Assembly (NCBI GenBank): GCA_900553645.1
Contig: USEE01000014.1
Span: 1-12,921, forward strand
From: an uncultured Eubacteriales bacterium
GTDB lineage: Bacteria > Bacillota_A > Clostridia > Christensenellales > Aristaeellaceae
Length of the DNA: 12,921 bases
Reading direction: 5' to 3'
Positions 6,183-12,921 of the stretch are shown here, one piece after another. The position numbers and the translations under genes are program-made. Numbering within the stretch: the first letter of the stretch is position 1; the number at the start of each line of letters is the position of its first letter. The notes beneath the pieces were generated by a model. The model saw nothing but the letters and a program-made list of their open reading frames with translations. It was not told where the DNA came from and searched no databases.

Positions 6183-6205
6183 GGCAAATACCTCCTTATG
6201 CGGCT

Positions 6206-6235
6206 ATTATTGCCTTAAAATCGGGCACTATTCAA
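6206..6235 (-). promoter_or_regulatory. Probable promoter of the DUF421-DUF4363 operon
   Basis: On the minus strand, -35 TTGAAT (6230-6235) and -10 AATAAT (6206-6211) are separated by 18 bp. They match consensus at 4 and 5 of 6 bases. The leader to the ATG at 6182 would be short, under 20 nt, and just long enough to hold the ribosome binding site. A weaker alternative lies about 20 bp further upstream. Confidence 0.45.
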
Positions 6236-6264
6236 TTAAATCACTTGGAATACAAAAAAGTATA

Positions 6265-6293
6265 TTGACGAATGTCGAAATAGATGATAATAT
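6265..6293 (+). promoter_or_regulatory. Sigma-A-type promoter of the small-protein/ArsR-DUF2087 operon
   Basis: -35 TTGACG (6265-6270) and -10 TAATAT (6288-6293) are separated by exactly 17 bp. Transcription would start near 6300, about 38 nt before the ATG at 6338. It is divergent from the DUF421 promoter, with about 30 bp between the two -35 boxes. Confidence 0.75.
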
Positions 6294-6296
6294 TGT

Positions 6297-6312
6297 TTTG
6301 ATATACATCAAA
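6297..6312. promoter_or_regulatory. Palindromic operator candidate over the transcription start
   Basis: TTTGATATACATCAAA is a 16-bp palindrome with 7 of 8 pairs matching and perfect 6-bp arms. It begins 4 bp after the -10 box and covers the predicted start site, an ideal place for a repressor. The second gene of this operon encodes an ArsR-type DNA-binding protein, so autoregulation is the simplest reading. The link is inferred from position only. Confidence 0.5.
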
Positions 6313-6337
6313 TAGAATGCCGATGGAGGGCGTAAAC

Positions 6338-6655
6338 ATGGATATGAAGGAATATGACGCGACGCTGCTCAAATGGGCAGCGGAGGAAGCGAGCGCGGCG
6401 CAGAATGCGCGCAAGTCGGGCGATGAGCGCACGTTCGCACTGGCACAGATGAAGAAGAACATGTATGAGACGATGCTGATGACGCTGGGGCATAAGAACC
6501 CGGATAAGCTGCTAAAGTGCGCGGACGAAATGACAAGCCGCGCCGCGGGATTCCATGCGCGCGGCGATTACGATAGCGAGGATCGCTGCATGGTTCAGCG
6601 CGGCGCGATACTGCGCGCGGCGAAACTGCTGGGGCTGGAGGTAAGCGCGCAATGA
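6338..6655 (+). CDS. Small helical protein of unknown function, first gene of the ArsR-DUF2087 operon
   Basis: I do not recognise this 105-residue protein. It is highly charged and probably almost all helix, with no signal peptide or membrane segment. Notable parts are YDATLLKWAAEEASAAQNAR (about 6-25), a QMKKNMYETMLMTLG helix, and KLLKCADEMTSRAAGFHARGDYDSED, with only two Cys. The start was set at 6338 because GGAGGG (6325-6330) lies 7 nt upstream; an in-frame ATG at 6317 has no ribosome binding site. It is preceded by a good promoter and overlaps the next gene in an ATGA, so the two are co-translated. This suggests a partner, ligand-responsive or target protein for the downstream regulator. 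Its codon use matches the neighbours, so it is likely a resident gene. Confidence 0.8.
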   Translation: MDMKEYDATLLKWAAEEASAAQNARKSGDERTFALAQMKKNMYETMLMTLGHKNPDKLLKCADEMTSRAAGFHARGDYDSEDRCMVQRGAILRAAKLLGLEVSAQ

Positions 6656-7224
6656 GCGAGACGCTGGGGATATTAAAGGCGCTGGCGGACGATACGCGCC
6701 TTAAAATACTGCGCGCGCTGAGTGAGCGCGATATGTATGTGGAGCTGTTGGCCGAGCGATTGCAGCTAAGCGCCGCCACGGTGTCGTTTCATATGAAGAA
6801 GCTGCAGGCGGCGGGTCTGGTGGACTCGCGCAGGGAGCAGTACTATATCGTATATTCGCTGAGGAAGGATGTGTTCAATATGACGCTGAATGAACTGATA
6901 ATGCCGCAGGACGGCCCGGACGCGGCCGAAAGACTGCGGGAAGAAATGTACAGGCGCAAGGTGATTAAGTCGTTCATGCCGGACGGCTATTGCAAGACGC
7001 TGCCCGCGCAGGTCAAGAAGCGGCGCATTATATATGAAGAAATCTTCGCGCAGTTCGAGGTTGGCCGCACGTATCAGGAGAAGGAAGTCAATGAAATAAT
7101 ATCGCGTATGCACGAGGATTATTGCATGGTCAGGCGCGCGTTCATAGGCATGGGCTGGATGACGCGCGATAAGACGGCGTACACGGTGATAGGCATAAAC
7201 GACAATGAAGAACGCGATATGTAA
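6652..7224 (+). CDS. ArsR-type helix-turn-helix regulator with C-terminal DUF2087 domain
   Basis: This is a 190-residue transcription factor. Residues about 5-75 form an ArsR-like winged helix: LKALADDTRLKILRALSE, the recognition helix near SAATVSFHMKKLQAAGLV, and the wing near SRREQYYIVYSL. Residues about 105-180 match DUF2087, with KSFMPDGYCKTLP, RRIIYEEIFAQFE, YQEKEVNEII and a C-terminal Met-Gly-Trp-Met region. There is no CxC metal site like that of classical arsenic sensors, so the signal is not obviously a metal. The ATG overlaps the upstream stop (ATGA) and has GGAGGT (6637-6642) 9 nt before it. The gene ends at a large hairpin. It probably represses its own operon through the palindrome at 6297-6312. 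The effector and wider regulon are unknown. Confidence 0.9.
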   Translation: MSETLGILKALADDTRLKILRALSERDMYVELLAERLQLSAATVSFHMKKLQAAGLVDSRREQYYIVYSLRKDVFNMTLNELIMPQDGPDAAERLREEMYRRKVIKSFMPDGYCKTLPAQVKKRRIIYEEIFAQFEVGRTYQEKEVNEIISRMHEDYCMVRRAFIGMGWMTRDKTAYTVIGINDNEERDM

Positions 7225-7228
7225 AACG

Positions 7229-7265
7229 CGCGCGCCGCAGGGGACATAGATCCCTGCGGCGCGCG
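7229..7265. terminator. Strong GC hairpin between convergent operons, probable bidirectional terminator
   Basis: A perfect 14-bp stem pairs 7229-7242 with 7252-7265 around a 9-nt loop. Rightward it is followed by CAGTTTAAGG, a weak T-run, so it may end the ArsR operon by folding alone. Leftward, for uvrA transcripts, it is followed by a run of four T on the minus strand that overlaps the stop codon of the regulator gene. Confidence 0.6.
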
Positions 7266-7282
7266 TCAGTTTAAGGTTAGTT

Positions 7283-7319
7283 CCAGCCCGAAACGGTGGT
7301 TAAGCGCGCTTCGGGCTGG
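7283..7319. terminator. Second hairpin in the uvrA 3' region
   Basis: CCAGCCCGAA (7283-7292) pairs perfectly with TTCGGGCTGG (7310-7319) around a 17-nt loop. No T-run follows on either strand. It is the first structure an uvrA transcript meets, about 45 nt after the stop, and may protect the 3' end or act with the hairpin at 7229-7265. Confidence 0.4.
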
Positions 7320-7362
7320 GCGGCGTGCGTGCGGTGTCGCTTGGGCAATTGCGCTGCGCGGC

Positions 7363-10191
7363 TTACCGCGCGCCGCCCAGCATACGCTTGAGGAACATGC
7401 CGGTATAGCTGTGCTCGCACCTGCATATGTCCTCGGGCGTGCCGCACGCGACTACTGTGCCGCCGCCGTCGCCGCCCTCCGGCCCCATGTCGATCAGGTA
7501 GTCGGCGGTTTTGATTAGGTCTAGGTTGTGCTCGATTACTACTATGGAGTTGCCCGCATCGGTTAGCTGCTGGAGGACGCGCTCAAGCTTTTCTACGTCG
7601 GCCATGTGTAAGCCAGTTGTCGGCTCGTCGAGGACGTATAGCGTGCGGCCTGTGGCCTTGCGGCTCAATTCGGTCGCCAGCTTTATGCGCTGCGCTTCAC
7701 CGCCCGACAGAGTGGTCGAGGGCTGGCCGAGCTTTACATAGCCTAAGCCTACGTCAACCAGCGTCTGTAACTTCGTGCGTAAGCGCGGCAGGTTCTTGAA
7801 AAAGTCCAGCGCTTCCGCCGCGGTCATGTCCAGTACCTCAAATATGTTCTTGCCTTTGTAACGTACTTCCAGCGTCTCGCGGTTGTAGCGCCGCCCGCTG
7901 CATACGTCGCACGGTACGTATATGTCGGGCAGGAAGTGCATCTCGATCTTGACTATGCCGTCGCCCGAACATGCTTCACAGCGCCCGCCTTTAACGTTAA
8001 ACGAAAAGCGGTTGGCCTTGTAACCGCGCGCCTTAGCGTCCGGCGTGGCCGCGAATACCTCGCGGATAAGGTCGAATAGTCCCGTATACGTCGCCGGGTT
8101 GGAGCGCGGCGTGCGCCCAATCGGCGACTGGTCGATCGCAATAATCTTGTCCAACTGCTCAATGCCCTCAATCCTGTCGTGCGGGCCGGGACGGGTGTGC
8201 GCACGGTTGAGGTCGCGCGCCAAAGCCTTGTATAGTATCTCATTTACCAAAGATGATTTGCCGCTGCCCGATACGCCCGTCACGCATGTGAATACGCCTA
8301 AAGGTATCTTCACATCAATGCCCTTCAGGTTGTTCGCCCGCGCACCGCGTATGGTAAGGAAGCCCTTGGGCACGCGGCGTTCCACGGGCACATCGATTTT
8401 GCGCCGCCCCGAAAGAAACTGACCCGTTATCGACGCGGGATTGTTCATTATGTCTTCGCATGTGCCCTGCGCAACCAAATGCCCGCCGTTCTCGCCCGCG
8501 CCCGGGCCGATGTCTACTATCCAGTCGGCGGCGCGCATCGTGTCCTCGTCATGCTCGACGACGATAAGCGTGTTGCCGATGTCGCGCAGACTTTTGAGCG
8601 TGCCTAGCAGCCGGTCGTTGTCGCGCTGATGCAGACCAATCGACGGCTCGTCCAATATGTATACCACGCCCACCAGCGACGAACCTATCTGAGTGGCCAG
8701 ACGTATGCGCTGTGCCTCGCCGCCCGACAGCGTGGCCGCCGCGCGCGACAGGGTGAGGTAATCCAAGCCAACATCCCGCAAAAAGCCCAGACGCTGGCGA
8801 ATCTCCTTGAGTATCTGCGCCGCAATCATGCTTTGCCGCTCGGTAAGCTCGAGATTGTTGACAAACTTGAGCGAATCGCGTATGGGCATGTCGCTGAGCT
8901 GCGCAATCGACAGCCCGCCCACAGTGACCGCTAAAGCCTCGCGCCTGAGCCGCTGTCCGTGGCAGTCGGGGCATGGCGTGTCGGACATGTACTGCTCGTA
9001 GCCCTCCTTCATCGAGTCGGACTGCGTTTGGTTGTACCGACGTTCAAGGTTGGGGATAAGCCCTTCGAAAGGCGACATGAACGAACTGTACCCGTTGTCG
9101 CGCTCATACCTTATTTCCAGTTTTTCGCCGCGCGTGCCGTACAAAAGCGCGTCGATTGCCTTTTGATCCACCTGATTAAGCGGCGTGTCCATCGTGAAGC
9201 CGTACTTCTGTGCGATGGCTTCAAAGTAGGCGCGCGCAGTGGAATCCTCCTCGCCGGAGCGCCAGCCGGGCAGAGATACAGCACCGTCGTTAAGGCTGAG
9301 CGACTTGTCCGGGATAACCAGCGCCGGGTCGATCTTGTGCAGCATTCCCAGACCCGTGCACGACGGGCACGCGCCGTACGGATTGTTGAACGAGAACATG
9401 CGCGGCTCCAGTTCGCCGATCGATATGCCGCAGTCGGGGCACGCATAGTTCTGCGAAAACAGCATGTCCTCGCCGCCTATAACCGACACCACGACCAGCC
9501 CGTCGGCCAGCCGCAGCGCGGCTTCCAGCGAGTCGGTAAGGCGCGTCTTAATATCCTCGCGGATTATAAGCCGGTCGATGACTACCTCAATTGTGTGCTT
9601 CTTTTTCTTGTCGAGCGCAGGCGTATCGCCCAGATCGTATATCTCGCCGTCCACGCGCGCGCGCACATAGCCCTGCTTCTGCATGTCCTCAAGCACGCGG
9701 TTGTGCTCGCCCTTGCGCGCGCGAATGACCGGCGCGAGTATCTGTATGCGCGTGCGCTCGGGCAGCGCGAGTATCTGATCGACCATCTGATCGACGGTCT
9801 GCTGATTGATTTCGCGCCCGCACTGGGGGCAGTGCGGCGTGCCCACGCGTGCGTACAAAAGGCGCAGGTAGTCGTGAATCTCCGTGACCGTACCCACGGT
9901 GGAGCGCGGGTTCTTGCTGGTGGTCTTCTGGTCTATCGATATGGCGGGGGAAAGGCCGTCGATGTAGTCCACGTCCGGCTTTTCCATCTGGCCTAAAAAC
10001 TGCCGCGCGTACGACGACAGCGATTCCACATACCGCCGCTGTCCCTCGGCGTATATCGTGTCGAACGCCAGCGAGGACTTGCCCGAACCGCTTAGTCCCG
10101 TAAACACAACCAGCTTGTCGCGCGGTATCTCAAGGTCTATGTTTTTCAGGTTGTGGGCGCGCGCGCCCTTTATTACTATGCTTTGCCGCAT
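7363..10191 (-). CDS. uvrA: Excinuclease ABC subunit A
   Basis: UvrA is the dimeric ATPase that finds bulky or helix-distorting DNA lesions and loads UvrB in nucleotide excision repair. At 942 residues it is full length. It has two ABC modules: Walker A at 32-39 (GLSGSGKS) and 639-646 (GVSGSGKS), signature LSGGEAQRI at 488-496 and near 828-836, and Walker B ILDEP at 513-516 and VLDEP near 853-857. Zinc-module pairs are C251/C254 with C275/C278, and C738/C741 with C761/C764. C121/C124 and C407/C410 are also present and probably form the third zinc site known from other Gram-positive UvrA. The ATG shares one base with the preceding stop (TAATG) and has GAGGAG 7 nt upstream, so translation is coupled. 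It is the last gene of the operon seen here; uvrC is not in the window. Confidence 0.98.
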   Translation of the reverse strand: MRQSIVIKGARAHNLKNIDLEIPRDKLVVFTGLSGSGKSSLAFDTIYAEGQRRYVESLSSYARQFLGQMEKPDVDYIDGLSPAISIDQKTTSKNPRSTVGTVTEIHDYLRLLYARVGTPHCPQCGREINQQTVDQMVDQILALPERTRIQILAPVIRARKGEHNRVLEDMQKQGYVRARVDGEIYDLGDTPALDKKKKHTIEVVIDRLIIREDIKTRLTDSLEAALRLADGLVVVSVIGGEDMLFSQNYACPDCGISIGELEPRMFSFNNPYGACPSCTGLGMLHKIDPALVIPDKSLSLNDGAVSLPGWRSGEEDSTARAYFEAIAQKYGFTMDTPLNQVDQKAIDALLYGTRGEKLEIRYERDNGYSSFMSPFEGLIPNLERRYNQTQSDSMKEGYEQYMSDTPCPDCHGQRLRREALAVTVGGLSIAQLSDMPIRDSLKFVNNLELTERQSMIAAQILKEIRQRLGFLRDVGLDYLTLSRAAATLSGGEAQRIRLATQIGSSLVGVVYILDEPSIGLHQRDNDRLLGTLKSLRDIGNTLIVVEHDEDTMRAADWIVDIGPGAGENGGHLVAQGTCEDIMNNPASITGQFLSGRRKIDVPVERRVPKGFLTIRGARANNLKGIDVKIPLGVFTCVTGVSGSGKSSLVNEILYKALARDLNRAHTRPGPHDRIEGIEQLDKIIAIDQSPIGRTPRSNPATYTGLFDLIREVFAATPDAKARGYKANRFSFNVKGGRCEACSGDGIVKIEMHFLPDIYVPCDVCSGRRYNRETLEVRYKGKNIFEVLDMTAAEALDFFKNLPRLRTKLQTLVDVGLGYVKLGQPSTTLSGGEAQRIKLATELSRKATGRTLYVLDEPTTGLHMADVEKLERVLQQLTDAGNSIVVIEHNLDLIKTADYLIDMGPEGGDGGGTVVACGTPEDICRCEHSYTGMFLKRMLGGAR

Positions 10192-11108
10192 TATTTGTCT
10201 CCTCGAAATTTAAGGCTTATACGATTCTGAAGCGCGCCGCGTATCGCGGCAGCCGCACCCGCCAGCTCGGGCAGAGTCCACATGCCGTATGTGAGCAGCC
10301 CTTCGCGCCGCTCCACGTTTATTATGTTGAACGGCTCGGATTCGATGTATGCACTGCGCGCGTACGCGCCGCACAGATCGGGATACGCCCGCGCGATTTC
10401 GGTCTCAAGTGCGCGTATTCCGCCCTCGTCCGCGCGTATCGACTGCGCCGGGAACGTCGCCAGCAGCGTGTCGCACGCTTCGCCGATCAGCACCCAGTAG
10501 CCGCCGTCGGTATCGCGCGCTTCTTTAAGGCTGTCCAGTATGAATGTCTGGAATATCCCGCCCTCGCGCAGACGGCGCAATTGCTTGTCACTTTTAATGG
10601 GTATAAAGGCAGTATTGCCGCGCTCGTCGCGTGTTTTGAAGCATTCGGTGGCAAGCGGCACTATGCTGCGCGGCTGCAAACTGACATCGCTGCGCAGTTC
10701 GGCGGCGGGCGCTATGTCCCATTGTCCCACGCGTTCACATACGACGCTTTCCTCGCCGCACTCGGGGCAGAGGAGTTTCTTCAGTTCATATTCGTGCAGC
10801 CGCCCCATCAGCCGCCCGCACTTGTCGCATCGATAGTTACATGTAAGCATTCGTTCGCCGCCGATAAGCCGCGTGCACAGCCGCTCGGCGATATTGGCGC
10901 AGTAGCGGCAGCGGTACGCGCCGCGCTCGATGTACATCAGCGCATCGGGTTCGCTTAATAGTATTGCCTGAACGTTGTCCGCGTCCGGGCCGGTCTCCAG
11001 CGCCAGCAGCGCTTCGTTCGCGCGCCGCTCGTCGCATATGCCCGCACCCAGACAAAAGCTGTGCGCCCAGCCGCAGCGCGGGCACTTGATATTGTATACT
11101 GCGCCCAT
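10191..11108 (-). CDS. Unrecognised four-CxxC zinc-ribbon protein between uvrB and uvrA
   Basis: This is a 305-residue protein whose function I cannot name. The first 125 residues carry four CxxC knuckles: C9/C12 (CPRCGW), C67/C70 (CRYC), C94/C97 (CDKCG) and C114/C117 (CPECGEE). They would make two zinc ribbons, one between knuckles 1 and 2, the other between 3 and 4. Extra Cys at 19, 25, 78, 90 and 124 are not in CxxC pairs. The N-terminal CxxCG(Y/W)...LGxG pattern resembles small Firmicute zinc-ribbon proteins of unknown role. Residues about 130-305 look like an alpha/beta domain ([51 protein letters not shown]) with no motif I recognise. There is no signal peptide or membrane segment, so it is cytosolic. 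It starts 2 nt after the uvrB stop with its SD inside uvrB, and overlaps uvrA by one base, so it is an integral operon member. A repair or nucleic-acid-binding role is inferred only from context. Confidence 0.85.
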   Translation of the reverse strand: MGAVYNIKCPRCGWAHSFCLGAGICDERRANEALLALETGPDADNVQAILLSEPDALMYIERGAYRCRYCANIAERLCTRLIGGERMLTCNYRCDKCGRLMGRLHEYELKKLLCPECGEESVVCERVGQWDIAPAAELRSDVSLQPRSIVPLATECFKTRDERGNTAFIPIKSDKQLRRLREGGIFQTFILDSLKEARDTDGGYWVLIGEACDTLLATFPAQSIRADEGGIRALETEIARAYPDLCGAYARSAYIESEPFNIINVERREGLLTYGMWTLPELAGAAAAIRGALQNRISLKFRGDK

Positions 11109-11110
11109 TT

Positions 11111-12921
11111 TTACCTCCGTTTGCGCCGGGCACGCTTTTTCGGCTCTGTGGGCTGGGCGGGCGCAATTTCGCCGCGCAGTTCCATTAGCTGGTCGCGCAG
11201 CTTGGCCGCCTTTTCAAAGTCGAGCCGCGCCGCGGCCTCCAGCATCTGATTTTCTATATTATCTATCGCGAGCTGGCGTTCCTCGTCGCTCATCTCGAAG
11301 GCCGAGGCGCTGTCCGCGTCGGCAGGGCGCGTGACCTCCATCAATTCGCGTACCGCCTTACGCACCGACTGAGGCACTATGTGGTGCTCCTCGTTGTACG
11401 CCATCTGTATTGCGCGGCGGCGGTTGGTTTCGCTTATCGCGCGGAACATCGAATCGGTAACTGCGTCGGCGTACATTATCACGCGGCCGTCAACATTGCG
11501 TGCGGCGCGGCCGATCGTCTGTATAAGCGACGTTTCGGAGCGCAGAAAGCCCTCCTTGTCCGCGTCCAGTATCGCGACTAATCCTACCTCAGGCAGATCA
11601 AGACCTTCGCGCAGCAGGTTTATGCCCACCAGTACGTCGTGTTCGCCCATGCGCAGTTCGCGCAGTATCTTTATCCGGTCGAGTGTATCCACGTCCGAGT
11701 GCATGTACGTGACCTTTATATCCATCTCCTTCAGATATCCGGTCAGGCTTTCGGCCATGCGCTTGGTAAGCGTAGTCACCAGCACGCGCCGCCCGTGCCC
11801 GACCTCGGTGCGAATCTCGCCCAGCAGGTCATCCACCTGGTTTTTGGCGGGCCGCACGACTATCTCCGGGTCTATCAGGCCGGTGGGGCGTATTATCTGC
11901 TCCACGATCTGCTTCGTGCGCTCCATCTCATACGGGCCGGGCGTGGCGCTTGTGTATATCGTCTGGCCGATCTTCTGCTCGAATTCGTGGAACTTGAGTG
12001 GGCGGTTGTCGAACGCCGAGGGCAGGCGGAAGCCATAGTTGACCAGCTCCGACTTGCGCGCATAGTCGCCGTTGTACATGGCGCGCACCTGCGGCACGGT
12101 TACGTGCGATTCGTCTATGAACAGCAGAAAGTCCTTGGGGAAGTAGTCCAGCAGCGTAAACGGCGCGTCGCCCGGCTTTCTGCCGTCGAAGTAGCGCGAA
12201 TAGTTCTCTATGCCGGAGCAGTAGCCGATCTCGCGCATCATCTCGATGTCGTATCGCGTGCGCTGCTCGATTCGCTGCGCTTCGATAAGGCGGTCGTCCG
12301 CCTTGAATTCCTTTACGCGCTCGTCCAGATCGTGCTCAATCTCGACAATGCCGCGCTCCATCGCGTCGCGGTTGGTCACATAGTGCGACGCGGGGAATAT
12401 CATTACGTGGTTAAGGTGCTCCTGCACAGCCTGCGTCACGGGATCGACGTGCGATATGCGGTCGATCTCGTCGCCGAAGAATTCGATGCGTACCAGCGAC
12501 TTTTCACTGCCCGCGGGCATTATGTCAACGACCTCGCCGCGTACGCGGAACGAACCGCGCTCGTTTTCAAAGTCGTTGCGCTCGTACTGAATTTCGACCA
12601 GGCGCCTTAAAAGCTCGTCGCGGTCGATCTGCATACCCTCGCGCAGCGATACCGACATGCCTGCGTATTCCTCCGGGTCGCCCATAGAGTAGATGCAGCT
12701 GACCGACGCGACGATGATTACATCGCGCCTTTCGCTCAGCCATGCGGTCGCGCTGTGGCGCATACGGTCAATCTCGTCGTTAATGGCCGCGTCCTTTTCG
12801 ATATAGGTATCGGATGAGGCGATGTATGCCTCGGGCTGATAATAGTCGTAATACGACACAAAGTAGCCCACTGCGTTTTCGGGAAAGAATTCGCGGAACT
12901 CCTCGGCCAACTGTGCCGCCA
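11111..12921 (-). CDS. uvrB: Excinuclease ABC subunit B, 5'-truncated by the window edge
   Basis: UvrB is the helicase-like protein that verifies damage and recruits UvrC for incision. The visible part runs from the LAAQLAEEF segment to the C-terminus, about 603 residues. The first 60-90 residues, including Walker A, lie off the right edge. The TTG codon at 12910 is an internal Leu, not the start. Residue numbers here count that Leu as 1. Seen are the damage-binding beta-hairpin ([12 protein letters not shown], 19-30), the DExH motif ([10 protein letters not shown], 265-274), helicase motifs V and VI ([14 protein letters not shown], 429-442; QTIGRAARN, 464-472) and the C-terminal UVR domain (from [21 protein letters not shown]). 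A basic tail ends the protein (KKRARRKRR). It is the first visible gene of the operon; the zinc-ribbon gene follows after 2 nt. The promoter and any LexA box lie outside the window. Confidence 0.97.
   Translation of the reverse strand, partial: AAQLAEEFREFFPENAVGYFVSYYDYYQPEAYIASSDTYIEKDAAINDEIDRMRHSATAWLSERRDVIIVASVSCIYSMGDPEEYAGMSVSLREGMQIDRDELLRRLVEIQYERNDFENERGSFRVRGEVVDIMPAGSEKSLVRIEFFGDEIDRISHVDPVTQAVQEHLNHVMIFPASHYVTNRDAMERGIVEIEHDLDERVKEFKADDRLIEAQRIEQRTRYDIEMMREIGYCSGIENYSRYFDGRKPGDAPFTLLDYFPKDFLLFIDESHVTVPQVRAMYNGDYARKSELVNYGFRLPSAFDNRPLKFHEFEQKIGQTIYTSATPGPYEMERTKQIVEQIIRPTGLIDPEIVVRPAKNQVDDLLGEIRTEVGHGRRVLVTTLTKRMAESLTGYLKEMDIKVTYMHSDVDTLDRIKILRELRMGEHDVLVGINLLREGLDLPEVGLVAILDADKEGFLRSETSLIQTIGRAARNVDGRVIMYADAVTDSMFRAISETNRRRAIQMAYNEEHHIVPQSVRKAVRELMEVTRPADADSASAFEMSDEERQLAIDNIENQMLEAAARLDFEKAAKLRDQLMELRGEIAPAQPTEPKKRARRKRR

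Noticed and set aside
8959..9996. Long plus-strand open frame opposite uvrA
   Set aside because: It is a shadow of the certain uvrA gene and resembles no known protein.
11639..12610. Long plus-strand open frame opposite uvrB
   Set aside because: It is a shadow of the certain uvrB gene, with no start signals.

Overview
The window looks like chromosomal DNA from a high-GC, low-complexity-background Firmicute (Bacillota), most likely a gut-type Clostridia lineage. This is inferred from strong AGGAGG-type ribosome binding sites, TTGACA/TATAAT-type promoters, the DUF421-DUF4363 and ArsR-DUF2087 gene types, and an IS3-family transposase of a kind common in such bacteria. No rRNA or other taxonomic marker is present, so the assignment is tentative.

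Layout, left to right. (1) The 3' two-thirds of htpG (Hsp90) reads rightward off the left edge and ends in a clear intrinsic terminator. (2) A GH42 beta-galactosidase gene reads leftward. It has its own promoter and a palindrome just upstream of the -35 box. (3) A complete, apparently intact IS3-family insertion sequence (3690-5063) lies in the gap behind it. Its ends, its 3-bp target duplication (CAA) and its frameshift site can all be read directly. (4) A leftward two-gene operon encodes a DUF421 (YetF-like) membrane protein and a DUF4363 protein. The IS sits 22 bp beyond the operon's last stop codon. (5) A divergent rightward two-gene operon encodes a small unrecognised helical protein and an ArsR-type/DUF2087 regulator. 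It has a good promoter with a palindrome over the expected transcription start. (6) A hairpin-rich gap separates it from a leftward excision-repair operon: uvrB (5' end outside the window), an unrecognised four-CxxC zinc-ribbon gene, then uvrA, packed with 2-nt and -1-nt junctions.

How the parts work together. UvrA and UvrB are the damage-recognition proteins of nucleotide excision repair. The zinc-ribbon gene between them must be co-transcribed with them and is the best candidate here for an undescribed component. The ArsR/DUF2087 protein probably autoregulates its operon through the palindrome. The IS is more AT-rich than its neighbours and is a recent-looking arrival. It disrupts no gene, but it separates the DUF421-DUF4363 operon from a hairpin that would otherwise lie just downstream.

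The most distinctive signals are the uvrB-uvrA zinc-ribbon gene, the acidic and histidine-rich linker in HtpG, the ArsR-DUF2087 operon with its unknown partner, and the IS circle-junction promoter that would be created by joining the two IS ends. No tRNA, rRNA, CRISPR array or phage gene was seen.
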